DNA of 64,000 nt, from the NCBI GenBank assembly GCA_002471665.1, contig DKQK01000071.1:124001-188000 (forward strand), in the 5' to 3' direction. Made by a program: the position numbers and the translations under genes. This DNA comes from Gammaproteobacteria bacterium UBA7310. GTDB taxonomy: Bacteria; Pseudomonadota; Gammaproteobacteria; Pseudomonadales; Ketobacteraceae. This document shows, in pieces, positions 17,538 to 25,593 of this stretch (positions are counted from its first letter, which is position 1; each line of letters starts with the position of its first letter). The notes under the pieces are model-generated. The model was not told where the DNA came from. It searched no databases and saw only the letters and a program-made list of their open reading frames with translations.

Positions 17538-18538
17538 ACAACCTGCAGCCACCGCACCATGGCGGCCGCCTGCAGGCAGCCGCCCGGCAATTCAAGATCC
17601 CAGTGAACGACTGGCTGGATTTATCCACCGGCATTAACCCTTTTTCCTGGCAACCGCCCCCTATACCGCAATCAGTGTGGCAATGTTTGCCGGACACCTA
17701 TGACGGGCTCGAACAGGCTGCCCACAGATTCTATGGCGCGCCCATGATGGCCATTCCCGGCAGCCAGTGGGCCATCCAGACACTGCCTGCTGTGATTCCG
17801 TCAAACCGGGTCTGGCTTCCCCGGGAAGCCTATGAGGAGCATCGTTTCTGGTGGCAGTATCATCAACACGATGTGAGGACCTATGCTGCCCTGGATGCAA
17901 TTGAACCGGCATTCCGTGATGTGGTGGTGGTGGTCAACCCCAACAATCCAACTGCCGAATTTGAATCCAGTGCAACCCTCCTGCAGATGGCCCACAGACT
18001 GCAGGCACAGGACGGCCACATGATCATTGACGAGGCCTTTATGGATTGCACGCCGGAACAATCCGTTTTTCATGGCAACAAAACGTTGCCGGAGAATCTG
18101 ATTGTGCTGCGTTCCCTGGGCAAGTTCTTTGGCCTCGCCGGGTTACGGCTTGGCTTCTTGTTTGGTGCTGACTCACTGCAATCCCAACTCAAACAAAAAC
18201 TTGGCCCCTGGGCGGTCAGCCACCCGGCAGCCTACGTGGGGGAACTCGCCCTATTGGACAGCCACTGGCAGCAACAAACCCGGCGTACCTTGCAGCAGGC
18301 ATCAACGGAGCTGCAGGGCTTACTGGCCCGTCATGTCCCTCCGACACAGATTCAGGCCACCAACCTGTTTTGCACCCTTGATCTGAGATCGGAGATGGCC
18401 GTGTCACTTCATCGGCACTGTGCCCGTCAGGGCATCTTGCTGCGACACTTTGAACACTGGCACCGGATCAGAGTGGGATTAACGACAAAAACTGGCCGCC
18501 AGCGGCTGGAAATGGCATTGCAGTGTTGGAATTTTTAA
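17534..18538 (+). CDS. cobD: Threonine-phosphate decarboxylase (PLP)
   Basis: The 334-residue protein is a fold-type I aminotransferase-like enzyme with HGG at 9-11, DLSTGINPF (about 27-35), VVNPNNPTAE and the PLP-binding Lys in RSLGKFFGLAGLRLG. In this family decarboxylation of threonine phosphate yields aminopropanol phosphate for CbiB. The ATG at 17534 overlaps the cbiB stop; a longer frame from a GTG at 17486 is rejected because it would reach deeper into cbiB. Pseudomonas calls this gene cobC. Confidence 0.92.
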   Translation: MNNLQPPHHGGRLQAAARQFKIPVNDWLDLSTGINPFSWQPPPIPQSVWQCLPDTYDGLEQAAHRFYGAPMMAIPGSQWAIQTLPAVIPSNRVWLPREAYEEHRFWWQYHQHDVRTYAALDAIEPAFRDVVVVVNPNNPTAEFESSATLLQMAHRLQAQDGHMIIDEAFMDCTPEQSVFHGNKTLPENLIVLRSLGKFFGLAGLRLGFLFGADSLQSQLKQKLGPWAVSHPAAYVGELALLDSHWQQQTRRTLQQASTELQGLLARHVPPTQIQATNLFCTLDLRSEMAVSLHRHCARQGILLRHFEHWHRIRVGLTTKTGRQRLEMALQCWNF

Positions 18539-18991
18539 CAGGTTTGCCCAACGGACAACCTGCCAAATACAACTTCAGTGGGCGTGCGTTAATATAATTA
18601 TTTATATTCAGCAACCGACTCAGAATTACTTCCTCTAAAGGGGGAGTTTCAATACCGCGTTGCAGGCCGTTTGGTTATTCCAAATTTTACTGCGGCGGGG
18701 TGAGAATAGGCGCTTATCGTTCTTAGTAATAAGCCACGCCAAACAGCTGATCAGAACACTCAACTGCAAAGCCATTATTTTTAAAGACACTTTATGACAA
18801 TTAGCGTCACATGGCCAAAATCCCATATAGCGCCACATTACTAAACGCAACATTAATCAACCGTAATTTCATTGAAACATTTCCATATCAGGCCGATCTT
18901 AATACTAGAAGATGACAAAACAGGAATGGCAAAAGATGGCAGGTTCCTTGCTTTGCTCAGTAGTAGGCAGTGTTTTGACGGGAGTACGATC
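18539..18991 (+). other. AT-richer spacer of about 450 bases without a convincing gene
   Basis: This stretch is visibly lower in GC than its flanks. It holds an 18-base AT-only inverted repeat (AATATAA at 18591-18597 and TTATATT at 18602-18608) and scattered A/T runs. A 72-codon minus-strand frame (18635-18853) and an in-frame extension of the next gene to 18872 have no ribosome site or recognisable product. I see no RNA motif, terminator or clear promoter here. Confidence 0.5.
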
Positions 18992-19489
18992 ATGGGCATT
19001 AACTGTCATGAATTCCTAGAGTATGTAATTCAACCCACCCTCAAACAATTGGGTGTGGATTCTGCGAAAGCAGCGCAGCTTTTACTGGCAACAGCGTGCC
19101 ATCAGTCGGAAATGGGGCACCACCTGCAACGCAGTGACGGCATTGGCATTTACGGCATCACAGCAGAGATGCATCAGGATGTGTGGGATAACTATCTGGC
19201 CATGGACTGCGAGCTGGCCAGCCAGATTCGCGGCATGGCATCCCAGCACGAATTCCCCAAATCCCCCCACAGCGAGCTGGTCACAAACCTGCTCTACGCC
19301 ACGGCCATCGCCTGGATGATCTACCGGCACAAGGGCATCAAACTGAATGACGATACCTCTGCCGACGACCTGACCAACCTATGGCAGCGCTGTTTTATGG
19401 ACCGCCCCATCAGTTTCAAGGAACGGGATGAGTTCACGCGCTGTTGCGCCAAATTCGCACCATCCGGCAAGAAATCCATTGCCGCCTGA
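18992..19489 (+). CDS. Lone protein resembling small phage proteins (165 aa, function unknown)
   Basis: The ATG at 18992 has GGGAG seven bases upstream; a frame extending to 18872 lacks a ribosome site. The product begins MGINCHEFLEYVIQPTLKQLG and contains LLLATACHQSEMGHHLQ (about 30-46), a GIYGITAEMHQDVWDNYL stretch (about 52-69) and a C-terminal LWQRC. This resembles phage-associated proteins with a lysozyme-like core (an 'A..ES..G' then 'LGIFQM.P.TH.D.W.NYL' pattern), but the expected acidic residue is replaced in CHQSE, so activity is doubtful. No neighbouring phage genes are present. The resemblance is from memory of pattern only. Confidence 0.6.
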   Translation: MGINCHEFLEYVIQPTLKQLGVDSAKAAQLLLATACHQSEMGHHLQRSDGIGIYGITAEMHQDVWDNYLAMDCELASQIRGMASQHEFPKSPHSELVTNLLYATAIAWMIYRHKGIKLNDDTSADDLTNLWQRCFMDRPISFKERDEFTRCCAKFAPSGKKSIAA

Positions 19490-19502
19490 AAGGCAGCAAT
19501 GG
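19476..19502. terminator. Hairpin between convergent genes (possible bidirectional terminator)
   Basis: CCATTGC-C-GCCT (19476-19487) pairs with AGGC-A-GCAATGG (19491-19502), an 11-bp stem with one mismatch and a three-base loop, overlapping the stop codon of the phage-like gene. It sits between that gene and the end of aceF. T runs are short on both sides, so termination is probable but not certain. Confidence 0.45.
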
Positions 19503-19529
19503 AAGAGACCAACGAAAGGCCTGCCGCAC

Positions 19530-21218
19530 CTACAGTAAGAGGCGACGAATGTCCGCCAGCAAAGCAGACAGATAGGTGGTAAAACGGGCGGCATCCGCAC
19601 CATCGATGACGCGATGATCATAGGATAATGACAACGGCAACATCAATCTTGGATCAAAGCCTTCACCATTGAATACCGGCTTCATCTGCGATCTGGATAC
19701 CCCCAGTATGGACACCTCGGGCCAGTTCACGATAGGCGTAAACGCTGTACCGCCAATGCCCCCCAGGGACGATATTGAGAAGCAGCCACCCTGCATATCA
19801 CCCGGAGACAGTTTCTTGGCCCTGGCTTTCTCGCTCAGGGTTTGCATATCCACGGCAATATCCTTTACCGACTTCTTATCCGCATCACGAATCACCGGCA
19901 CCACCAGGCCATTGGGTGTATCCACGGCAATACCAATATGGATGTAGCGTTTGAACACCAGGTGTGTGCCTTCCGGATTCATGGAGCTGTTGAAGCGGGG
20001 AAACTCCTGCAATGCCTTGGCACAGGCTTTTACCAGAAACGCCAGTAACGTCAGTTTGACCCCCTGCTCTTTCAGTGCCTGGGATTCAGATTTACGAAAT
20101 GCTTCCAGGCTGGTGATATCGGCTTCATCAAACTGCGTCACGTGGGGAATATGCACCCAGGACCGATGCAGATTGGCCGCACTGAGTTTGTTGATCTTAC
20201 CCAGCTCCACGGTTTCCACCTCACCCCACCGGCTGAAGTCGATCTCAGGCAACGCAGGTAAACCGGTGCCGCCGGCAACGGATTCCGCTTTGCCCTGCAG
20301 GCGCCCTTTCACATAATCATGCACGTCTTCCTTCAGGATGCGAGCGCGGGGACCACTGGCTTTTACCGCCGCCAGATCCACCCCCAGCTCACGAGCCAGA
20401 CGCCGCACTGCCGGTCCGGCATGTACCCGTTTACTGGGGCCGGTTGACGCGGCAGCGCTATCTGCGGCAGCTGCCGGTTGCCGTTCGACTATGTCAGATT
20501 GCGGTTCAGCTTTGGGCTGTTGTGCCGTACTGGCAGACTCCGTTTCCGCCGCCGGCGCTGTGGATGACGTTGAGCCGTTCTCGCCCACCACCATCAGTTC
20601 CAGCACCGCCGTGCCCTGGGACACCTTATCACCCACTTTCAACAGTACCTTGCGTACGGATCCGGCCTTGGGACTGGGTACTTCCATGGTGGCCTTGTCG
20701 GATTCCAGCACCACCATGGTCTGCTCCGGTTCCAGCCGATCTCCTTCCTGCACCGATACCTCGATCACCTCGACGTCTTCAGCACCGCCAATGTCCGGCA
20801 CGGTGACGGTTTCCATCCGGCCGCTGCCAGCTGCGGCCGCCTCCGCTTTGCCGGATGCCTCGGCCACACTGCTGGCGGAGGTTGCTGCCGGCTCATGCCC
20901 CGACGACTGATCCGGTTGCTTGTCCGCACCTTTATGAGGTGCGTCTTTATTGGATGAGTCTTTACTGGAAACAGCACCGTCCTCAATTTCCATCCTGGCC
21001 AGCAAATCACCTTCTTTCACGGTTTGGCCCTGTGACACCTCGAAGGAAGACACAACACCACTGTAGGGAGAAGGCACTTCCACGGTGGCTTTATCGGACT
21101 CCAACACCAGCAAGGTGTCCTCTTTTTCAACCCGATCACCGGGCTGCACGGATAACTCAATTACGTCCACCCCATCTGTTCCGCCCAGATCGGGTACTAA
21201 CACGTCTTTCACTGCCAC
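19530..21218 (-). CDS. aceF: Pyruvate dehydrogenase complex E2, dihydrolipoamide acetyltransferase
   Basis: The 562-residue protein has two N-terminal lipoyl domains with the lipoylated lysines at 43 and 175 (both in ESDKAT), joined by Ala/Pro/Ser-rich linkers, an E3-binding domain (about 265-303, VRRLARELGVDLAAVKASGPRARI) and the catalytic acyltransferase domain ending in SYDHRVIDGADA with the active-site His. E. coli has three lipoyl domains; two, as here, is common. It forms the core that passes the acetyl group to CoA. The GTG start at 21218 follows GGAG by seven bases and lies 15 bases after aceE. Confidence 0.97.
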   Translation of the reverse strand: MAVKDVLVPDLGGTDGVDVIELSVQPGDRVEKEDTLLVLESDKATVEVPSPYSGVVSSFEVSQGQTVKEGDLLARMEIEDGAVSSKDSSNKDAPHKGADKQPDQSSGHEPAATSASSVAEASGKAEAAAAGSGRMETVTVPDIGGAEDVEVIEVSVQEGDRLEPEQTMVVLESDKATMEVPSPKAGSVRKVLLKVGDKVSQGTAVLELMVVGENGSTSSTAPAAETESASTAQQPKAEPQSDIVERQPAAAADSAAASTGPSKRVHAGPAVRRLARELGVDLAAVKASGPRARILKEDVHDYVKGRLQGKAESVAGGTGLPALPEIDFSRWGEVETVELGKINKLSAANLHRSWVHIPHVTQFDEADITSLEAFRKSESQALKEQGVKLTLLAFLVKACAKALQEFPRFNSSMNPEGTHLVFKRYIHIGIAVDTPNGLVVPVIRDADKKSVKDIAVDMQTLSEKARAKKLSPGDMQGGCFSISSLGGIGGTAFTPIVNWPEVSILGVSRSQMKPVFNGEGFDPRLMLPLSLSYDHRVIDGADAARFTTYLSALLADIRRLLL

Positions 21219-21233
21219 GGTCGTTCTCCTCGA

Positions 21234-23894
21234 TCACACATAGGGTGGGTAGGGTTTTTCAGCATCAATATTGAAACGGCGCAAGGCGTCAGCCACCTTA
21301 CTGCGGCCCAACAGGCCCTTATCCGCCAATGAATTCAATGCCGCCACGGTGATAAAGTAACGATCCACTTCAAAGAAGTGCCGCAGTTGTTCACGGGAAT
21401 CACTGCGTCCGAAGCCATCGGTTCCCAGCGCGGTATAGTGATTGCGCACAAAGGGGCGAATCTGATCGGCGTGGGTCTTGATATAATCCGACGCGGCCAC
21501 TACCGGCGCCTTGCGCGCCCGCAATGCTTTGGTCACATAGGGCACCTGCGGCTCTTCTTCCGGATGCAACAGGTTCCAGCGCTGCTTTCTCAGGCCCTCG
21601 CTGCGCAACTCAGTAAAACTGGTAACACTCCACACATCCGAAGTCACCCCATACACATCCTGCAGAATCTCGGCAGCGGCTTCCACCTCACGCAGAATCG
21701 ACCCGCTACCCAGCAACTGCACTCGCAATTTGTTGTTATCATCCCCCTCTTTCAGCAGGTACATGCCTTTCAGAATCGCTTCCTCGATGCCCTCCGGCAT
21801 GGCGGGATGCTCGTAGTTTTCATTCTCAACGGTGATGTAATAGAACAGGTTTTCCTGTTCCTGATACATGCGGCGCAGGCCATCATGCAGCACCACCGCC
21901 AGCTCATAGGCGTAGGCAACATCGTAGGCAACACAATTGGGAATGGTTGCCGCCAGCACGTGGCTGTGGCCATCCTGATGCTGCAGGCCTTCCCCATTCA
22001 ATGTGGTGCGGCCGGCGGTGGCCCCAATCAAAAAGCCACGCGCCTGGGCATCACCGGCGGCCCAGGCCAGATCACCGATGCGTTGGAAACCAAACATCGA
22101 ATAGAAAATATAGAAGGGGATCATGGGGTGATTGTTCACAGAATACGACGTTGCCGCCGCAATCCAGGCTGACATGGCGCCGGCCTCATTGATACCCTCT
22201 TCCAGAATTCGCCCTTTTATATCCTCCCGGTAGAACATTACCTGCTCGGCATCCGCCGGTTTATAGAGCTGACCCACCGCGGAGTATATGCCCAATTGAC
22301 GGAACATCCCTTCCATTCCAAAGGTGCGGGCTTCATCCGGCACGATCGGCACAATTCGGTCACCAATGGATTTCTGTTTAATAAGGGAATTCATCATGCG
22401 CACCAACGCCATGGTGGTGGACATTTCCCGCTTGCCGGAGCCCTCCAACAGCGGGCCAAAAACGCCTAACTCCGGAATTTCGAGTTTCTCACTTTCCGTG
22501 CGCCGTGCTGGCAGATAGCCGCCCAGAGCTTTGCGCCGCTCATGCAGGTAGCGCATTTCGTTACTGTCATCGGCTGGACGATAGAATGGAATTTTCTTCA
22601 GTTCTTCATCATTGAATGGCATATCAAAACGATTGCGGAACGCTTTCAGGCTGTCCATATCCAGGGTTTTCATCTGGTGGGTTTTATTGGCGGCTTCGCC
22701 GGAACCCATGCCATAGCCTTTCACCGTTTTCGCCAGAATCACAGTGGGCTGCCCCTTGTGATGCATGGCGGCATGGTAAGCCGCGTATACCTTGAACGGA
22801 TCATGCCCACCCCGGTTCAGGTGGTAGATCTCTTCATCGGTCATGTGCTCCACCATCGCCTCAAGTTCAGGGTACTTATTGAAAAAGTGCTCACGGGTAA
22901 AAGCACCACCGTGATTTTTAAAAGCCTGGTACTCACCATCAACGCATTCTTCCATGCGTTTGCGCAACACACCTTCGCTGTCACGGGTCAACAGCGGATC
23001 CCAGCGCCGGCCCCAGATCACTTTGATAACGTTCCAGCCGGCACCCCGGAAAACACCTTCCAGTTCCTGAATAATTTTGCCGTTACCCCGTACCGGCCCG
23101 TCCAAACGCTGCAGATTACAGTTCACCACAAATATCAGGTTATCCAGCTTTTCGCGTCCGGCCAGAGAGATACAGCCCAGCGACTCCGGCTCGTCCGTTT
23201 CGCCGTCCCCTAAAAATGCCCATACCTTGCGGTCATCCTTTTTGATCAGCTCCCGATTCTGCAGGTACTTCATGAAATGAGCCTGATAGATGGCCTGAAT
23301 CGGCCCCAGCCCCATGGATACGGTGGGAAACTGCCAGAAATTGGGCATCAGCCAGGGGTGCGGATAGGAGGGCAGACCCTCCTTACTCACCTCACGGCGA
23401 AAATTCTCGATTTGCTTCTCTTCGATGCGGCCTTCAAGAAAGGCACGGGCATAAATTCCCGGCGCGGAATGCCCCTGGTAGAAGATCAGATCTCCGCCAA
23501 AGGTTTCATTGGAGGCACGAAAAAAATGGTTGAAGCCAATATCATAAAGGGTGGCAGAGGAGGCAAAACTGGAGATGTGCCCCCCCAGCTCATCATCGGA
23601 AAGATTGGCCCTTTGCACCATGGCCAACGCATTCCAACGGATCAGGGAACGGATGCGACGTTCCATAAAATGATCGCCCGGCATCTGCGCCTGATATTCG
23701 GGGGCGATGGTGTTGATATAAGGCGTAGTGAGATCATTAACCTGTAAACCGGACTGGCGCGCTTTCTCACCCATCTTGTCGAGGAGATACTTGGCCCGCT
23801 CGGGCCCCTCGTTCTCGAGCACCGACGCCAGCGCGTCCAGCCACTCCTGGGTTTCGACAGGATCACTGTCACCATAAAAACGTTCACGAGTCAT
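21234..23894 (-). CDS. aceE: Pyruvate dehydrogenase complex E1 (homodimeric type)
   Basis: The 886-residue protein is the single-chain E1 of the gammaproteobacterial complex, beside aceF. It shows the thiamin diphosphate motif GDGETDEPES (about 231-240) and the E1 blocks HISSFASSATLYDIGFNHFF and HAPGIYARAF-like (GHSAPGIYARAFLEG). ATG 23894 is chosen because AGGAG lies at a good distance and the length matches AceE (887 in E. coli); a 28-residue longer version from 23978 is possible but lacks a ribosome site. It is the first gene of aceEF. The lpd gene for E3 is not adjacent. Confidence 0.96.
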   Translation of the reverse strand: MTRERFYGDSDPVETQEWLDALASVLENEGPERAKYLLDKMGEKARQSGLQVNDLTTPYINTIAPEYQAQMPGDHFMERRIRSLIRWNALAMVQRANLSDDELGGHISSFASSATLYDIGFNHFFRASNETFGGDLIFYQGHSAPGIYARAFLEGRIEEKQIENFRREVSKEGLPSYPHPWLMPNFWQFPTVSMGLGPIQAIYQAHFMKYLQNRELIKKDDRKVWAFLGDGETDEPESLGCISLAGREKLDNLIFVVNCNLQRLDGPVRGNGKIIQELEGVFRGAGWNVIKVIWGRRWDPLLTRDSEGVLRKRMEECVDGEYQAFKNHGGAFTREHFFNKYPELEAMVEHMTDEEIYHLNRGGHDPFKVYAAYHAAMHHKGQPTVILAKTVKGYGMGSGEAANKTHQMKTLDMDSLKAFRNRFDMPFNDEELKKIPFYRPADDSNEMRYLHERRKALGGYLPARRTESEKLEIPELGVFGPLLEGSGKREMSTTMALVRMMNSLIKQKSIGDRIVPIVPDEARTFGMEGMFRQLGIYSAVGQLYKPADAEQVMFYREDIKGRILEEGINEAGAMSAWIAAATSYSVNNHPMIPFYIFYSMFGFQRIGDLAWAAGDAQARGFLIGATAGRTTLNGEGLQHQDGHSHVLAATIPNCVAYDVAYAYELAVVLHDGLRRMYQEQENLFYYITVENENYEHPAMPEGIEEAILKGMYLLKEGDDNNKLRVQLLGSGSILREVEAAAEILQDVYGVTSDVWSVTSFTELRSEGLRKQRWNLLHPEEEPQVPYVTKALRARKAPVVAASDYIKTHADQIRPFVRNHYTALGTDGFGRSDSREQLRHFFEVDRYFITVAALNSLADKGLLGRSKVADALRRFNIDAEKPYPPYV

Positions 23895-24011
23895 ATAGAC
23901 AAAACTCCTGGTCACTGAGGGCTTGTGGCCCTGCATTACTTTTCCGTCATTCTCAACAGTATAGGATTGGGATGACATTTTTGGCGCCTGAGCACCGAAT
24001 GGTGTTCCGGG

Positions 24012-24875
24012 TCAGGCAATGATGGTTAGTACCGCAATAACGACCAACCAAAAAACAAACACATTACTGCGCAAATCTTGAACAGCATGGATGCGGCGGG
24101 CCCCCTCTGAAGCCATTTCCTCATCGCTCATCGGCAGTTCCTGGAACGCAAGCCCCATCTTCACCGCCAACTTCAATACCACCTCGGCTTCCCGGTCAGT
24201 GGCGCGAAAACGACGCAGTGCCACCGCAACCACCTTGCCGTTGAAGCACAATGCCGCAATGGTGAGCGCAATGGCGCGGGCGGGAACACCGTCCAGCGCA
24301 TACAAAAATTCAGTCCCGAGTTTTTTCCAGCCCGGCCGATCATCGCCACCGCTGCGCTCCAACAAAGAGGTCAGCACATACAACACCAATCCGGCCAAAC
24401 CAAAAATGGCAAACCAGAACAGGGGGGCAAACAGGGTCTGATTTACCCGCACCCAGTATTGGGTGATGGTTTGGTTCAATAGCTGGCTGGGACTCACCAT
24501 GCGCCCGTAATCAAAGCTCTGGGAGCCGTGCTCGTAAGCGGATTGCCATTCCTGACTGCGCCAGCGCTTCAAAAAGGGCGTCAACGCAGCCTCTACCTTG
24601 CGATAATCCAGTATGGCCACAAACACAATGACCGCAGCCACCGCCTCCAGCAATGAGAAAAACCAGCGGTCATGCATCTCTGCAAAATACCAGGCCAGCA
24701 ACACGGGAGGAAGAATGTAGAACCCGTAACCCAGGGCGGGATGGGCATTGTTCAGAAAGGAGAGCTGTTCAGCCTGCTTCATGTAGGCACGGCCCCACTG
24801 GCATTCGGCAAAATAGCTGGGCACGTAGGATTCCTTGACGCCCCATAACGCAACCAACAACGCCAGTAATGTCAT
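24012..24875 (-). CDS. ampE: AmpE inner-membrane protein
   Basis: The 287-residue protein begins MTLLALLVALWGV, has about four hydrophobic segments and the AmpE blocks NHPALGYGFY-like (NNAHPALGYGFYILPPV) and NQTLFAPLFWFAIFGLAG. It is a membrane protein linked to ampD in enterics and implicated in beta-lactamase induction as a possible sensor; its biochemical role is unsettled. AAGGAG lies just upstream of the ATG. It follows ampD by 74 bases on the same strand, and aceE lies 117 bases further on. Confidence 0.9.
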   Translation of the reverse strand: MTLLALLVALWGVKESYVPSYFAECQWGRAYMKQAEQLSFLNNAHPALGYGFYILPPVLLAWYFAEMHDRWFFSLLEAVAAVIVFVAILDYRKVEAALTPFLKRWRSQEWQSAYEHGSQSFDYGRMVSPSQLLNQTITQYWVRVNQTLFAPLFWFAIFGLAGLVLYVLTSLLERSGGDDRPGWKKLGTEFLYALDGVPARAIALTIAALCFNGKVVAVALRRFRATDREAEVVLKLAVKMGLAFQELPMSDEEMASEGARRIHAVQDLRSNVFVFWLVVIAVLTIIA

Positions 24876-24949
24876 TCAGCACTCCTTTTTATTGTTAATT
24901 AATAGCGTAACAGATAATTATCATCTTTCCTGATAAAACTGTTTACAAA

Positions 24950-25498
24950 TCATGACAATCCAAGCGCTTTGCGCAACTTTTCCCAATCGAAAAACGGGCC
25001 GGGATCCGACTTTCGGCCCGGTGCTATATCGCTGTGCCCCACCAGGGCATCGAGCTCCAGGCTTGGATAATACGAAACCAGCGTTTCAATCACCTGTTTT
25101 AATCGCTCGTATTGCACCGCCTCGTAGCGGCTGTCGTCGGTTCCCTCCAACTCAATTCCGATCGAGAAATCGTTACAGTTTTCCCGCTCTCCATAGCAGG
25201 ATTGCCCGGCGTGCCAGGCCCGCTTGTCAAACGGTACAAACTGAATCACCTCGCCATCGCGACGTATGAACACATGGGAGGACACTTCCATGTTATGGAT
25301 TTCTCCAAAGTAGGGATGCTCTTCGGCACACAGGCAATTCTGAAAGAACTGTTCCACATAGGCGCCACCAAACTGCCCCGGCGGCAAGCTGATACAGTGC
25401 ACCACAATCAGTTCCGGCACGATGCCGGCCGGCCGCTCATTGAAGTTGGGAGATGGCACATGCCTGGCCTCAGACAGCCAGTGCTGTTCAATTTTCAC
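24950..25498 (-). CDS. ampD: 1,6-anhydro-N-acetylmuramyl-L-alanine amidase AmpD
   Basis: The 182-residue zinc amidase has ligands in the expected places: His in IVVHCISLPPG, His in LVGHSDIAPGRKSDPG and the Asp four residues after the Arg-Lys of that stretch. It acts in the cytoplasm on muropeptides imported by AmpG, and its loss in Enterobacteria and Pseudomonas raises AmpC beta-lactamase. A GTG start at 25498 follows GGAGG by nine bases; extending to an in-frame start at 25555 would add 19 residues and no family match. It is the first of ampDE. Confidence 0.94.
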   Translation of the reverse strand: MKIEQHWLSEARHVPSPNFNERPAGIVPELIVVHCISLPPGQFGGAYVEQFFQNCLCAEEHPYFGEIHNMEVSSHVFIRRDGEVIQFVPFDKRAWHAGQSCYGERENCNDFSIGIELEGTDDSRYEAVQYERLKQVIETLVSYYPSLELDALVGHSDIAPGRKSDPGPFFDWEKLRKALGLS

Positions 25499-25537
25499 GG
25501 TGATAAACCTCCAACAAGAGGCGCTAACGTTACAGGC

Positions 25538-25562
25538 AAAAAAAAGCTGCCACAAGGGCAGC
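25538..25562 (-). terminator. Intrinsic terminator of the DUF1631 gene
   Basis: Read on the minus strand, a 6-bp GC stem (GCTGCC 25562-25557, GGCAGC 25551-25546) with a five-base loop is followed by eight T (complement of the A run 25538-25545). It is just 31 bases behind the DUF1631 stop codon and 39 bases ahead of the ampD start. Confidence 0.85.
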
Positions 25563-25593
25563 CAGGAAGGGTGTAGAAAAAGGGGTGGCGGGG

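Noticed and set aside
18635..18853. A 72-codon minus-strand frame in the AT-rich spacer
   Set aside because: No ribosome site, no domain, and the sequence reads like random AT-rich DNA.
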